Assembly: GCF_036785885.1 (NCBI RefSeq)
Contig: NC_092323.1
Coordinates: 17,864,501-17,928,500, forward strand
DNA: 64,000 nt
Direction of reading: 5' to 3'
DNA from: Coffea arabica
Lineage: Eukaryota > Streptophyta > Magnoliopsida > Gentianales > Rubiaceae
Positions 35,389-48,357 of the stretch are shown in pieces. Each line of letters begins with the position of its first letter. The stretch's first letter is position 1. The notes beneath the pieces are model-generated. The model was not told the origin of the DNA, did not search any database, and saw nothing but the letters and a program-made list of their open reading frames with translations. The position numbers and the translations under genes were made by a program.

Positions 35389-36877
35389 GGTTTATAAAAT
35401 CGGGATCCTACGTAAGATCGATTTTAATTTTACATAATCGGATCATAGAATCGTAAGATCCCACCAAAAGCTCCTAAATTAATGAATTTGAAATTCATAT
35501 ACCATTTTGCACATCCTAAAAGATTTCAAATAAATAGATAACTCATAAATATTTTATACTATATTGTCCATTTCCTGTTTTGAGTTTTAACAATCAGACA
35601 AGGAACCTTTACTTGATCTACTAATGTTTTCTTTACAACCTTTCAGCCGAAAAGTTGTGTTTTTGCACTGGCCTGTAGTAGAATGTAGAATAGATGATCA
35701 TAGCAAAACTAGCTGCTATAGATATAGACGATGATCCATATGGCTTGCAATAATAAACTAACATTGTAAAAAGGGCAACAAATGAAGCCTAATATATAGT
35801 TGAGTATCATTGACCACTATACATCACTTGTATGCATCTCAAGTCAAGTTTGAAACAAGCAAACAATTCCAGTTCATATTGGCTTGCCAGCCATTTAATT
35901 TTCAGACTTACATTTTATTAATTCTCCGTAATTTAATTCTAATGTGCTAAAATTAAGGAAGCAACCAATCAACACAACAACAGCGGCCTGAAATACGTGG
36001 CATGGGGGCCTCATAATCATTCATTCATGGGTTCAAAAGAAAAGATGAAAGAAAGCTGCCGACGATCATCAATTTGCAGGCATGTGGTGTGGAGCAACAA
36101 CTATGGAGGATTTGAGTAGAGAAATGCTTAGCCAAGCAAAAGGAATACTATAAGGCGATGAATAATCTTGGTCTTGGTCTTGGGGGCCCATCTAAAACAA
36201 AAAATAATTTGCAATGCGTGAAAGTGACTTAAGATCTAAATTCTAGAGTAATTCAGTTGGCTGGAATCCGGCGGCAACAGAGGAGATTTCGTCTTGAAGG
36301 TGCCAAAATCCGGCGGCAGCAGAGGAGATTTCGTCTTGAAGCCTTACGAAATCTAGCTTGAAGCCTTGAAGCTGTAGCTTGTTGGTAATTGGTAAAAGCC
36401 GCAGCGATTTCGTCTTGTTGGTAGGCGTAGGAGTTGCAGCAGTTTGATGGATAAATTCTAGGGTTTTGGGCAGCGGTGGAGAAGAAAAGAAAAGTGCAGG
36501 CTGAACCGCTGAAGAATGAAGTAAAGAGCAAAAGAAACGACGAAGGAAAGGAGTCAAAGGCTGACCGACTAAGGAAAGGCAAAGATGAGAAGAATCGGTG
36601 CTTTTTTTGACATTTTGAGCAAAAATGGTTAAAACATTGCAATTAAAGGCTGCAATTCTTTGATAAATTACAAGCCTACCCCAAATGTTTTCATTTACTT
36701 GCAAAATGAAGTCTCGAATTTCACATATTAGCAAAATTTTGTAGGATCGTACGATTCTATACGATCCTATCGATCTTACCAGCAATTAATGCAATTTGCG
36801 ATTTTGAATGCGATCCGGATCGATTTTGGTTATCCGGATCGTAGGATCGTACGATCCGGATCGCGATTTTGACAACC
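35389..36877. mobile_element. Candidate terminal-inverted-repeat element (hAT-like)
   Basis: The left end reads GGTTTATAAAATCGGGATCC. The right end on the other strand reads GGTTGTCAAAATCGCGATCC, and both sides are followed by clusters of 'ggatcgtacgatcc'-like words. No target duplication was found, so the call is tentative. Inside, a roughly 48-bp unit (ccggcggcaacagaggagat) is tandemly repeated at about 36255-36345. The long - strand frames here are repetitive and not a known protein. Confidence 0.4.
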
Positions 36878-37267
36878 AAAGGATGTACAAAAAATTTATA
36901 TAAAATTACAAATCGTTCAAAAAATATTACAATATTCGGGAACGACTGATCTAAGCCCTGCGTCCGTTGGGCATTCTAATCTCCCAAGTGATCCCGCAGC
37001 CCCAATCTGGCCTCCCCCTTCCTATGTTCCTATTGCATTTTTTTTCCTTTTCTAGGCTATTCCTTGTCTTGTTGATCATGGTTTCACTCTATCGTCTTTG
37101 ATTTTTTCCATGCCTAGTCTTTCTCATGCAATTTTCCATCCAATTAACGAATTCCGGTAAAAGGAAAAACTTTGCAGCACAAGGAAAATTATGAAACGTC
37201 AAAATGGTGGTGAATCATTCATTAGTCGCTAAATAGGAAATTTGCAATTTTTTGTCCACAATCGTGG
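36878..37267. other. Intergenic, nothing recognised
   Basis: No gene or repeat edge noticed. Confidence 0.35.
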
Positions 37268-37275
37268 CCTTAGAT

Positions 37276-39010
37276 CAATGTTTTCAGAATCGGACCGGAC
37301 CGGCCGGTTCAACCGGTTGGACAGCGAACCGAACAGGCCACCGGTCCAGTCTAGAGCTAAAGTCGAAGAGTAATGAAAAATCGCTAGAAACAGGATGACT
37401 CGGACGAACCGTGAAAAACCGCACATACCGTGAACCGGCAGTTTTTGAAACTTTTCAAAATTAATTTCCAATTTGCAACCACCAAGAATCGAACACCCGG
37501 ACGAACCGTGAAAAACCGCACGAACCATGAACCAGCAGTTTTTGAAACTTTTCAAAATTAATTTCCAATTTGTAGCCACCAAGAATCGAACACCAGACCT
37601 TGCATTTGTCACAAGGAGCCCTTTACCATTGAACCATAGCCAGCAGACAATTGTTTTGTGTAGATATCTACTTAATTTATTAAGTGAAAAACTAAAAATA
37701 CCAACCTAAGACACATCAAACTTATTTCTTTGTATATAAAAAATATATAAATGCAAAGATAGTAATAATTGTTAGAATATTTATATATATATATAATAAA
37801 TTAGGTGAATATTAAATGTGTTAGGGCAACCGTTAGAAAAATTCTTTAATAAAATAGCTTTTTCAAATTATTTTTTTTAATTTTTGTAGAAAAATGTACA
37901 ACAACAGTTTAATGTGTGTAGCATAAAGACAATCAATAAATAGATTAGTGAAAAAATAAAAAATTTAAAAAATGACAATCCAAACAAGGTCTAATTTGGT
38001 AACTAAATTGAATTGTTTAGATAAGTTATTATTTAAAAAATTTTTAATTACATCAGAAACACTTATGCTTTACATCATAAATACATTGTTGGTATATCAA
38101 TGTTTGTTAATGTACTCCCCTTGATTATTAATGTAATCCCCTTGATTTTTTAATTTGTGAAAATAAATAAAAATACTCAAACTTTTAATTTCAGTTACAA
38201 TCTCACAATAAAATAGTGGTTGAAATGCAATAACAGATAGAAAGATTGAATAGGGATATTCCTGCTCAATTGACATTGTAGACAAGTATTTAGGAAAAAA
38301 ATTGATAAATAATTATTATTTTAAAAAATTATTTATAATTACATTGTACACATTCGTACTTTACATCATAACTCCTAGATTTTTTTTTATTTGTGTGAAT
38401 AAACAAAATACTTAAAAATTTTAATTTCAATTACAATCTCAAAACAATATCGTAGGTAGTAAGATTGAATAAGGATATTGTTACCTAATTGACTGGTAGA
38501 TAAGTATTAGAAAAGGGAACATCGATAAATAATTCGGCGCTAATAACAATTTTCTAGTGGACAAAAAATGTGAATATGGAGAATTTTTTTCTTTTCTTTT
38601 TTCCTTTCCAATGAATATGGATCGAGTGAGAATGTCAAATGGCCGAAATGAAAACACAAATTTGGTATCTGGCTAGATGTCAAATTTGAAAACACAAATT
38701 TCAGATTCGTGTGATAGAGGATATCGGGCTGGATATTTTTTAGTATTACTTCAAGAAGGTTCCACATTCCTCTGAAGTCTTATTTAGACCCATCTCAAAT
38801 TTGAATTGCATCATTACCGAGTTGGGCCTGACAATAGCCTGTACCATGTTCTTGGACATCAACCTTCAAAGTTTAAGCTTGTAGCTGTAGGCAGTGAACT
38901 ATTTCCGGAAAGAAAGATGTTTATTTAAAAAAAAAAACAGTGAACCGGCCGGTCGGACCGCGAACCGGTACCTTCTCCGGTTCACTGCCGGTCCGGTTCT
39001 GAAAACATTG
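37276..39010. mobile_element. hAT element with 8-bp target duplication
   Basis: The inverted ends read CAATGTTTTCAGAATCGGAC on the left and CAATGTTTTCAGAACCGGAC on the right (other strand), followed by 'ccggttc'-rich subterminal sequence. The exact 8-mer CCTTAGAT flanks both sides (37268-37275 and 39011-39018). It is 1,735 bp and non-autonomous. A 97-bp unit is tandemly repeated at 37401-37497 and 37498-37594. The open frames across that repeat are not proteins. Confidence 0.88.
37575..37645 (-). repeat. tRNA-like module inside the hAT element
   Basis: On the - strand 'tatggttcaatggtaaaggg' resembles a Pol III A box region, and 'ggtgttcgattc', about 35 bases later, resembles a B box. It is too diverged and truncated to fold as a tRNA. 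It could be a SINE head or a tRNA-derived piece. Confidence 0.35.
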
Positions 39011-39018
39011 CCTTAGAT

Positions 39019-39930
39019 AAGGACCTACTTGGTTTATCCAGTTTTTCAACAAGACACATGAAACTTTTTCAACTTGGGCTCATTAAGTAAAAGTAGTTAC
39101 CAAAACAAAGCCCTCATGAGTAGTAGTATTGCAGTACATGAAGTTAACAATAAATGTAGTCAAGGGATACCCTGCAAAAATAAGAGGTGTTTACAATACC
39201 TAGAAATGGGCACGCCTCTATGTGAATTGACATCATAGGATTTTTTTTTAATAGGAGAGGGATGGGATTTAAGATGCATGAAGGGAATAGGAAAATTTGA
39301 ATCCAATACCTCGGAGCTCTCAAAAATAGCATCAAAGTCATTTTCAAAGAAGTATACGTACTCCCTCATTCCCACTTTGATAGTTTTGGTTTTTCTTTTT
39401 AACATAGTTTAAGTGAAACTAATTAATTTTGTTGGAAGAGTAAATCTAGTCTAGTATTTTTTTAAAATACCCTTATATTGATATTAGGACTATAACTAAT
39501 CGCTATAGTTTTACATTAATTACAATAACAATACTATGAAAGTTGCACCATTCAAGATATGAATCTAAGCAATTAATGAATGATGTAGATTATATTCACT
39601 GATAACAAAGTACATTAAATAAGAATATTTTAGAGAAGTTATAAGTTAAGTATATTTTTCAATTGAAAAGTAGATTATAGTTTGGGACGAATGAATAAGG
39701 AAAACAAGATTATCAATTTGGGATGGAGAACGTATATAGAATGTGTGACGCTTTTGTACAATAATATGAAATGAGAATACAAAACAATACCTAGTTTTAT
39801 GGAAACATGGATCTTCACCTAAGAATACTCAATTTGTAGAAATGAAGACTTGGATTCCTTATTAATTGGGCAAGAAGCTATATAGGAGTATACTAAAAGA
39901 ATGGTAAATATTACTTAAGAACTTCAAATG
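39019..39930. other. Intergenic, nothing recognised
   Basis: AT-rich. No gene, and no repeat edges were noticed before the solo LTR. Confidence 0.4.
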
Positions 39931-39935
39931 TTTTG

Positions 39936-42900
39936 TGTCGTGCCCTATTTTTGAAAAATAAAAAGGGAAAGGTGTTAGAAAAATGTGTTTTTTATTTTAT
40001 TTTTAGAAAATAAAGAAAAATGGCCTAACATGGGACATATAAAGTGTGATGGTTTGGGCTCAAAATTTAGTCTTAAAAAGGGCTTTTTTAAAGAAAAATA
40101 AGAGGAGCCACTTGGTATCGAGTTTAGGTGTACCAAATCATCTAAAATGTATTTTAAATAAAAAACCAATAAAACCATTTTAGACGACTCCAGATCTTTG
40201 AAAACGAGAGAAAAGAGTTCGGGAGTCACGTTTGAAAAAAGAGAAGACAAAGATTTGATTTAAAGCACCATTTCAACTTAACCATAGTTAGTTGAGAGAT
40301 TTAGTCAAAAATTCTCCTAATCTAACCTATAAAACTTATCACATTTTTTATGTTTCTATATGGATGCAATTCTAGACCTAAGGGATATCAGAAGGATTGA
40401 AATGTCTCTTCAAAGTTAGACGACTACAGATCTTTAAAAATGAGAGAAAAGAGTTCGGGAATCACGTTTGAAGAAAGAGAAGACAAAGATTTGATTTAAA
40501 GCACCTTTTCAACCTAACCAAAGTTAGTTGCGAGATTTAGTCAAAAATTCTCCTAATCTAACCTATAAAACTTATCACATTTTTTATGTTTCTATATGGA
40601 TGCAAGTCTAGACCTAAAGGATATCAGAAAGACTGAAATGTCTCTTCAAAGTTTAATTGGTATCAATCACATTAATTATGAAGTCCAAGAATAATTCTTT
40701 GAATAGGTCATGAAAAATGCAAAAGATGAGACACAAAAAAAAAAAAGAAAATATAATATATAGATAAACATACATGACTTAGAAGAGAGGAATGCAACAT
40801 AACGGGTATGGGATGCTAAAATTCGTCACTCAATTTTCCTTCTTATAGAGGGGTAATAGCGTGTTAAGGTTAAAAAACCATAATCGCTCATTTTCCACAT
40901 TCGAAGAGTGACACTTTTAATCTAAGCAAGCAAATGAACTAGCCTATTTCTAAAATGAAATACAATTTTAAATGATATGGTCCAAACATATAAAGGGTAA
41001 GAGGATAATAGTAGGGAAAATATCATGCAAATGATAAAAATTCTAAAATAGGAAAAAATGCATGAGATGCAATAAATGTCACACCAAAGCATGAATCTAA
41101 TGTATGAATGATCTAAAGAGTCTAGCGTTGGGTTAGCCCATTTCTAAAAGTCCTCACTAGCGTTGAATTAGTGAGAAATCGAAAAGAAAAGTCACAACTA
41201 GCGTTGGACTAGTGTGGTGATGTCATGCACTCATTATAAATAAATAAAGCATATAAAACATAATTAAAGTCAATAAACACATAAACACATAGAGCACGTA
41301 GTACATAGGCATAATATTTAAATGCAAAATCTTAGAGAAAACGAATAAAACACATAAGCACACAAGCATGCAAGCAAATAAAAACTAATTATTGCATTGG
41401 GGGTCCTAACTACAATCTAGAAAGGGAATTGTGAAAATAATAAACCTATCTATTATATTTATCTAACTAATTATATTTTTGATAAAAATAAAATCTATCT
41501 ATTACATGGTCTAACTAAATACATTTCTTGGACACCTATTTATTACAATTTGGCATTCACAAATAAGCATAAAAAATTCAATAAAATGAATGAAAACCTA
41601 AATGGATAAAATGAGTAAATGAAAAAAAAGCATTCAAAACATTTAATCATACATAAAAACACATAGGAGCACATAAAGGAATTTAAAATAATAATAGAAG
41701 GTACCTCCTTTGAAGTAGTGGTTAAATGAGGTAGAATTTGCCCTATTTATACTCCAAAACCGACAAAAAAGTTAAGACACCAATTTAATTAACAATTAAA
41801 AGAAAAATGTAAACATATAGCAAATTCACTTTATTATTATAAAGAAATATGAATATACATAAAGTCCCTAAAATTTACTAATTAAAAACATTTAAATGAA
41901 GCATGATTGACAATTAAAGAAGGTAAACAATTATACTTAAGAAATCAAACCATTAGGGAATTAATTGTAAAAAATTGAAAAGTTTTTAGGCCAAATTATA
42001 GTTTTTACAAAGATTAGGGGCCAAAATTAAATAAAAGATAAAGTTTAGGGATCAAAATATAATTAAATTAAGAACCTTATCGAAAGAAATTCAAATGCTT
42101 TCAGGGCTGAAGTGAAATTACTCAAAAGATCAGGAGCTTGGTTGCAAAATTCGTTTTCTAGTTTAACCAGAAAACAAACCTTGGGCCCTTTTACATTGAA
42201 TTTTATGCCGGACCTCTCTTCGGCCCAAAGAAAAAAGCAGACCCTTTTTGTTTAAAAATGGAACAACCCACTTATTCTTACTAAACTAAAGCCAACAAAA
42301 ACATTGGGTTTAAGTATTAAAGCCCATATACAAACCCAAACAAATAAAACTACCAGCTCATTAAACTAAACCCATCTACATATATTCCTAAAATTATCTT
42401 GATTAAATGATCTAAACCCAACAAATTTCATTCAAAGCCCCAATTATACTCCAAAATCCAGAATTAATTTATTCAAAGCATGTACAAAAGAAATCAATAG
42501 GCTTTAAAGGAAGAAAAATATGTCCACTTTTTCACAATTTTAGGCCTTAGTGCAATTATTCTTTTTTTGGGGGGGGGAGCTGCAAATTGTGGATTTCTCC
42601 ATGCAAGAACAACGAAGAATTCTGCACTTTGGAAGTTCACCAAACCCCGAAACCGTACCAAAATGGTTTCCAAAATTTCGGATCCATATACACAAGATTA
42701 TGCAACCTCAAACATCAACACCAAATCTCATCACCCAAATACAAGATTCAACACAAGATTATATAGTAGAAATTTGAGCTAACGGCCAGCAAAAAAAAAA
42801 GAAAAAGGAAGAGGAAAACAGCAGCGAAGATTTTCACAGATCTGGTGCGGATCTAAGCTTTTATGAAAGGAAAGAAATGAAATAAACTACCTTTGATACC

Positions 42901-43742
42901 TTGTGGAGTTGAATAAACGCGGCAAATCTCAAAAAAAAACAAAAAAGGATCCAAATACTAGAAGATGAAGCTGACAGCTTCTTGGGATCGGTTTCAAGGG
43001 TTGGCAAAGCAAGGAATTTCAAGCCCAAATTCAAAGAACCTAGAGGCGTTTTTTCTAAAAATTTTCTGAACAAAAGTTGTCCCTTGATGAATGTAGATAG
43101 TGCAAAAACAAAAAAAAAAAATCACCTAAAGAACTAAAATCGAGATCGGATTTTGATCAGAAAGGAGGCTGAATCATTAGTCTTGGCTCAAGAAATTTTT
43201 CAGCAATTTTCTGCTATATTTTTTCTCTCTCCCCATTCTCTCTTTTCCTCTCTTTTTTTGTTCTTTTCTTTGCCGTCTTCCCCCCAACTCTCTTTACCCT
43301 AAAGCTGCGTCCTTTTAAATGAGACTAAAACAACAAAACCCTCATCTCAATGGTGAGGATGGAATGGGTTTTGTTGGCTCATTTTTGGCATGATCTTGTT
43401 TCCAGAGGTTTCTTGATAATTCTTGCAAGGATGAGGTGGCCTTTGTACCGGTAAATTTGGGGAAAAAGAAAAGGAAGAAAAATCGAATCCAAAATGGTCC
43501 AAAAATCCAGCTATTGTACTGGTTTTTGGTGTGCTGCGTGTTGCACGAGCGCGTCAGGGAGAATTTTTTTTTTTTTTTTAACAAAAATTTGATTTTTCAT
43601 TTCCATTTTCTTTCTTTTCCTATCTTCACTTTCCTATAAAAACCAATCAAATAAAAAAAATGATCTTTCTTGAAATAAGAATTAAATGGTCAAACGTAAA
43701 AAAATATATAAATAAATGAATTATCAAATTTTGGTGTCTACA
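39936..43742 (-). mobile_element. Solo LTR (3.8 kb) of a Ty3/gypsy-type element
   Basis: On the - strand it begins TGTAGACACCAAAATTTGAT and ends GGGCACGACA, so it has TG and CA ends. The 5-mer TTTTG flanks both sides (39931-39935 and 43743-43747). No internal domain lies beside it, so it is a solo LTR left by recombination. A promoter-like 'gagtataaatagggc' occurs on the - strand near 41745. The TGTAGACACCAAA start and the large size suggest the Tat/Ogre-like group, which is an inference. A 236-bp unit is tandemly duplicated at 40182 and 40418. Confidence 0.88.
40182..40655. repeat. 236-bp tandem duplication inside the solo LTR
   Basis: Two units beginning 'agacgactcc' (40182) and 'agacgactac' (40418) are almost identical through 'gaaatgtctcttcaaagtt'. 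The few differences suggest a fairly recent duplication. Confidence 0.85.
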
Positions 43743-44343
43743 TTTTGCATAAAAAAATAGTAAGATTTGTTAATAAAGTCATGAGTTTTACCTGAAAATA
43801 GTAGTAAATTTTGTTTTAAAAAATGGTAAATTTTGCTTCAAAGTTAGTTGAATTTATTAATTTTGCACTAAGTTTTACTAAAAAAAAAGTGGTAAAATTT
43901 GTCAATGAAATCATAAATTTTTCTTGAAAAAATACTGTATGTTTTGTATAAAAGTGGTAAGTTCTGCTAAAAATTTAGTAAGATTTGTTATATAAAGAAT
44001 AACTTGCACAATAACACTTACTTGTTTTATAAGAAACTTACTATCACAATATTAGGTTAAAACCTATACATGGCATCACATGAACCACTCATTTATGACT
44101 TGTGGTGACTCTTTGTCACTTCAGACTTTTCCATAATTCTTTTCATGGATTATCAAATATTTTTGTGTATGTCAAATAAACCTTTTTTTTTTAAAATTTT
44201 TGCAAAAAGGAGTAAAGATGTGATTTAAGAAGTGCAGAGGGGGAATGGAAAATTGAATCAAATATTTTTAATTCCTAATGTCTCAATATAATTTTTTTCC
44301 TATAGCCACCTAGGCGTGACTTTTTCAAAGTTAAACAGAAGCA

Positions 44344-44490
44344 CACCTTAATATTTTTTTCCACCCCTCCCCTAATCGCAATCATTACCGAAAAGTAAAA
44401 ACCATAAACTTGAATCACACCTTAATATTTTCTTCCACCCCTCCCCTAATCGCAATCATTACCTAAAAGTTAAAACCATAAATTCTTAAG
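44344..44490. repeat. 74-bp tandem duplication
   Basis: Two copies of 'caccttaatatttt...ccacccctcccctaatcgc' start at 44344 and 44418. No function is suggested. Sequence between 43748 and 44343 is AT-rich, with repeated 'taagttttgct' type words and no gene. Confidence 0.8.
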
Positions 44491-45241
44491 CAATAATGAC
44501 ATCTCCTACTTCATTATTATTATGGGCGTATTTAATAAGGGTAAAACACAAAGGGCCTTCACATATCCATTTTAGAAGGCGTTATCTCAAACTCATAAGA
44601 AAGTCCACGTCTTGAGATTTATGCCCTTAAGGGCGTGAATTCTAGGAAGAACCTCTTTTTTTTTTTTTTTGGGCATAAGTGAGAGATTTTAAATCCTGAA
44701 CTTCTTGCTTCACAATCCCTCCGTCCTGCCTTCATACATCCCAAAACTCAAGGACTTTTGCGGCCGTGAAAGTCATAACAGAAGCCCTCCAGGAAAAACT
44801 CAGAACAGAGGGACTAACAGTAACATCTGAAGTCCCTGAGTTTTGAGTCCTCTTTAGTGATCATATATCTAATGATTTCAACACTCTTTTCTCTTCACTT
44901 CCACCGGAGAATAACTGCCATGCAGCGGGAGTGCTTGGTGATTTCCACAAGGCCTTGTTCCCAAAGGCATCCCTTCATTTTGCTTGCTTATCTTGCGCGC
45001 TTCACTGCCTTTCAGACGTGCCAAAAAAGGTTGCAGACATCATGTCCCCTGCATGGAACAAAGGAAAGATTCACTATGGAGGTGCCAAGATGGAAGTTTT
45101 CGAGGCTTATGCGTCTCAATTTGCCAAGGACGTGGAGTCATTTACATGGAGAAATTTCTAATTTTGTGATGACTTTTAAAAAAATTCTACAAAAGGGGTG
45201 ATTTTGGTTGGGTATTCCGTAGGGGGTCTTCGCATTTGCGG

Positions 45242-45271
45242 AATGCGAGCTCTGCTTATTGAGCTCGCATT
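45242..45271. repeat. Hairpin palindrome near the left end of the Mutator-like element
   Basis: Arms aatgcgagctc and gagctcgcatt, 8 bases apart. The same arms form the hairpins at 48269-48295 and 48331-48357 near the right end. Confidence 0.85.
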
Positions 45272-46774
45272 AATAGAGCGTATAATTTTTTTTTTCTCAT
45301 TAAATTTTTTCCAGAAAATAGTATGAGCTAAATGCGAGCGGCTAAATAAAAATTTTCAAATAGCTTGCATTTGATAAATTTGACCTCCAAAAATTGTATT
45401 TAATTTTTTTTGTTACATTTCGCATTTATAAGTATGACTTTCAGAAAATTAAATTCAAAGTTGCTAGAAAAAAAAATTTTAAATGAAATTTACGAGCTTC
45501 CACCAAAATGTATCTTTTTCAGAAAATGTTGTTTATTTTGTAAAATTTGCCTTTACTAAAATGCTGTCGGTAGTAAAATCTTATTTTAAAAACTCTACTA
45601 AGATCTTATATTTCACAGAAATGTTAGAGAAATGTTATTTAAAAATCTGTAATTAGCAGAGGAATAAATTTTTTTATTTTAAAACTTGCACGTGCCTAAA
45701 GTCATCAAATTTGTGTTCTAAAAAAATCATATTTCTTTTATATTAAAAAAATTGGTAATTGTACGGTTGAAAATACGTTATTTTATTATAATACATTTAA
45801 ATGGTGGAAAAAGTACATATGCATAGTTCTTTCTATTTCATATATCAATGAAAAAATAGAATGAAATTGTTAACATGTAAGGTGTTGACTATATTTTATG
45901 AATAAAATACTAACTTATTTTCCTTTTTTATAAAATAATTTTTTTTAACAAATTCTAATTTTCCTTTGTTATTAATGAATCGTATTTATTCGTTAACACC
46001 GACGAATATTAGTTATAAGAATCTAATAGTTAATAGTCATTAATATCTGTTACATTTTCAACTGTAATTTCAGAAATTTCATAACGCAATGTTTTTTTAA
46101 AAAAATTATATAAGTTATTTTTATGAAGTGCATGTTATTTGTTTGGTAGTTGAAAAGGAAAAGAAAAAAATTAAATCAAATATCTAGCGATTAAATCTTG
46201 CGTATTTCACCTTTTACAATTATTGGCAGGATTACTATTTTGATTAAAAAAATAAAGCGATAATCAAGGCAAATTTATTGCCATGCAAAAATCCTAAAAC
46301 CCTAAGTGCTGAAGGCATAAAACACGAAATCGTAAATCTTAGAAACCAAATCCTTGTAAACCCTAAAACATTAAATCAAGGTTGTTGGGTTAATTAAAAT
46401 CCATTAAAAAATATTTTTGCGGCTCGATAGGATTACTATTTTAATTAAAAATCTAAAGTCCTAATCAAGGCACACTATTGTCAAATTAAAATCCTACAAC
46501 CCTAAACCCGAAAGTGCTATTCTCCTAAAACACTAAATCTTGATCTCTAAAACCCTAAAACCCTGAATCCTAAAAGCCTCAAACCCTGAGTGCTATATCT
46601 AATGTAGTTGATGGGCTGAACCAAAGATAAGATGTTTTCTTTTGTCTACAACTCATTTGGTCTTCTCTTTTGTTGCAGAAACATGTGCCACCGATTTCTG
46701 TCCCTCAAAATAGTTGGAAAAGTTGTGAGAAAGGTAAAGGAAAACGGCTGTGCCACTTGCTGAAGAGATAGGCA

Positions 46775-46947
46775 AATCCGAGCCTCGGATCCAAGGGTTG
46801 AATATAGATCCGAGCTCGGATCTTTAGGATCCGAGGACTTCCCATGATGGATCCGGGGTCGGATCTTCTGACTTTGGATACATTCCTCCGGAAGTACAGA
46901 CGAGGGATCGGATCTCTTTTTGCTCTCACGGATCCGAGCTCGGATCC
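46775..46947. repeat. Palindrome cluster based on ATCCGAGCTCGGAT
   Basis: Perfect units occur at 46806-46823 (agatccgagctcggatct) and 46930-46947 (ggatccgagctcggatcc). Diverged units (cctcggatcc, ggggtcggatc, gggatcggatc) lie between and beside them. Confidence 0.85.
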
Positions 46948-47382
46948 GTGCCATTAAATTTCCAGTTTTTTCGCTTCTTGCCTTTTTCCTTCATTTTTCC
47001 TCCTAATTTCTTGTGTACTTTATCCTCTGGACAATCCTTACACTTGTTTCAGCTAGTGCATGAACTTCATATATCGATGTCTCTCACATTTCACAAAATT
47101 AATGCATTAATCCACTCACAATTTCACAAAATTGAACATTTTGGCCATTAACTTGAAATATTGGAAAATTTTTTAAAATCTTCTCGGGAAACACAACTCT
47201 AATGTACGATTTACGCATAGCTGCCTTAGAGAAATTCGTTTCTCATTTGCATCTCATGTTTAATTCCCTTAATTAGAACCCATTTTCTATTTTAAACGGA
47301 GCTTGCCCCTTTTTTCTTTTTTTTTTTGTTTTATCTTCCTCAACGCAAAAAAATAGACATTTTTAAAAAAATTATAATAACA

Positions 47383-47500
47383 GAGAAATTTCTAAAATTA
47401 TGATGAATTTTAAAAGAATTCTACAAATGGGACATTTTGAGCATGGGATTCCGTCCAAAGGGTCTTCACATTCAGCAAATGCGAACTCACGGAGCTCGAA
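47383..47500. repeat. Internal copy of the Mutator-like terminal sequence
   Basis: Direct repeat of the left end at 45149-45270, starting gagaaatttcta and including gaattctaca, gggattccgt, agggtcttc and atgcgaactca. This could be the start of a second element ending at 48452. Confidence 0.75.
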
Positions 47501-47570
47501 TTTTTGAACAACGAAATCCAAAAAAAAAATTAAATGAAAAAAAACCAGACCTCGCATTTATGAAATGCGA

Positions 47571-47767
47571 GGATCCGAGCTCGGATTATTTCTGGCATCC
47601 CTCGGATCCAACAGGGTTCGGATCCGTCTCAACAGATGCTCAGACGAGCCCTCGGATCTTAGTTAACAACTATGGATCCGAGGTCGTATCACCCATTTTC
47701 GCCTTTGATTCTCAAAGGATCCGAGGTCAGATCCGTCTGTGTTGCGTCGGATCCGACCTCGGATCTT
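47571..47767. repeat. Second palindrome cluster based on ATCCGAGCTCGGAT
   Basis: Starts with ggatccgagctcggatt at 47571-47587. At least six diverged units follow (ccctcggatcc, gttcggatcc, ccctcggatct, ggatccgaggtcg, ggatccgaggtcagatcc, tcggatccgacctcggatc). Confidence 0.8.
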
Positions 47768-48268
47768 GCTTTTTCTGCACTAATTGCAGAAACTGCAAAT
47801 AAACTGCAACAAATTGGAAACAGAAAAATTGCAAGAATTCGAAAAATGTAACGTATATCTTCAAGTCCACCACAAAAATTGCAAAATTAAGCACAACCCA
47901 CATCAAATTTATACCCAAATTTCACAACAAATCTGAACTTGCCCTTGGATTCAAGTATTCAAGTATTAATTCAAGTATTAAGTGACGCATTGCAAGTGGA
48001 AAAGCCTCACCTTTATGCTGTTTGAGAGTCACAATGGGACGGCAATGCTGGCAAATTTTGGGAAGCGGCACTCGCGGAACCAGTCTTTCGATGCTCCGGT
48101 CAGCTCCGATGTTTGGATGCTTCGATGTGCAGAACCCAGCTCTGTTTTCTTTGTTTTGCTGTTCGGCCACTCTGTTTTCTTTGTTTTGCTATTTGACAGA
48201 CTCACTTTTCTCTTTTTTTTTTCGAAATGGGGTGTTGGCGCTCCTCAGTGTGTGACCTCGCATTCGGG

Positions 48269-48357
48269 GAATGCGAGCTCACTGAGCTCGCATTCGAGGT
48301 CAGTGGTCACACACTGACCTCGCATTCGGGGAATGCGAGCTCAGTGAGCTCGCATTC
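48269..48357. repeat. Paired hairpin palindromes near the right end
   Basis: Two hairpins with arms gaatgcgagctc and gagctcgcattc separated by 3 bases, at 48269-48295 and 48331-48357. Between them lies 'gaggtcagtggtcacacactgacctc', itself an inverted repeat. Confidence 0.9.

Noticed and set aside
36243-36785. 180-codon - strand frame in the candidate hAT-like element
   Set aside because: Its C-terminus is a translated tandem repeat and the rest is low-complexity Ser/Leu/Pro.
37575-37645. A tRNA gene
   Set aside because: A- and B-box-like words are present, but no complete cloverleaf with acceptor stem could be drawn.
46290-46600. Repeated ccctaaa words resembling plant telomere sequence
   Set aside because: The units are irregular and scattered and do not form a tandem array; treated as chance in AT-rich transposon sequence.
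46646-46954. 102-codon - strand reading frame rich in R, S and D
   Set aside because: It runs through the GATCCGAGCTCGG palindrome cluster, which yields repeated PSSDL/RIR words in several frames; no known domain.
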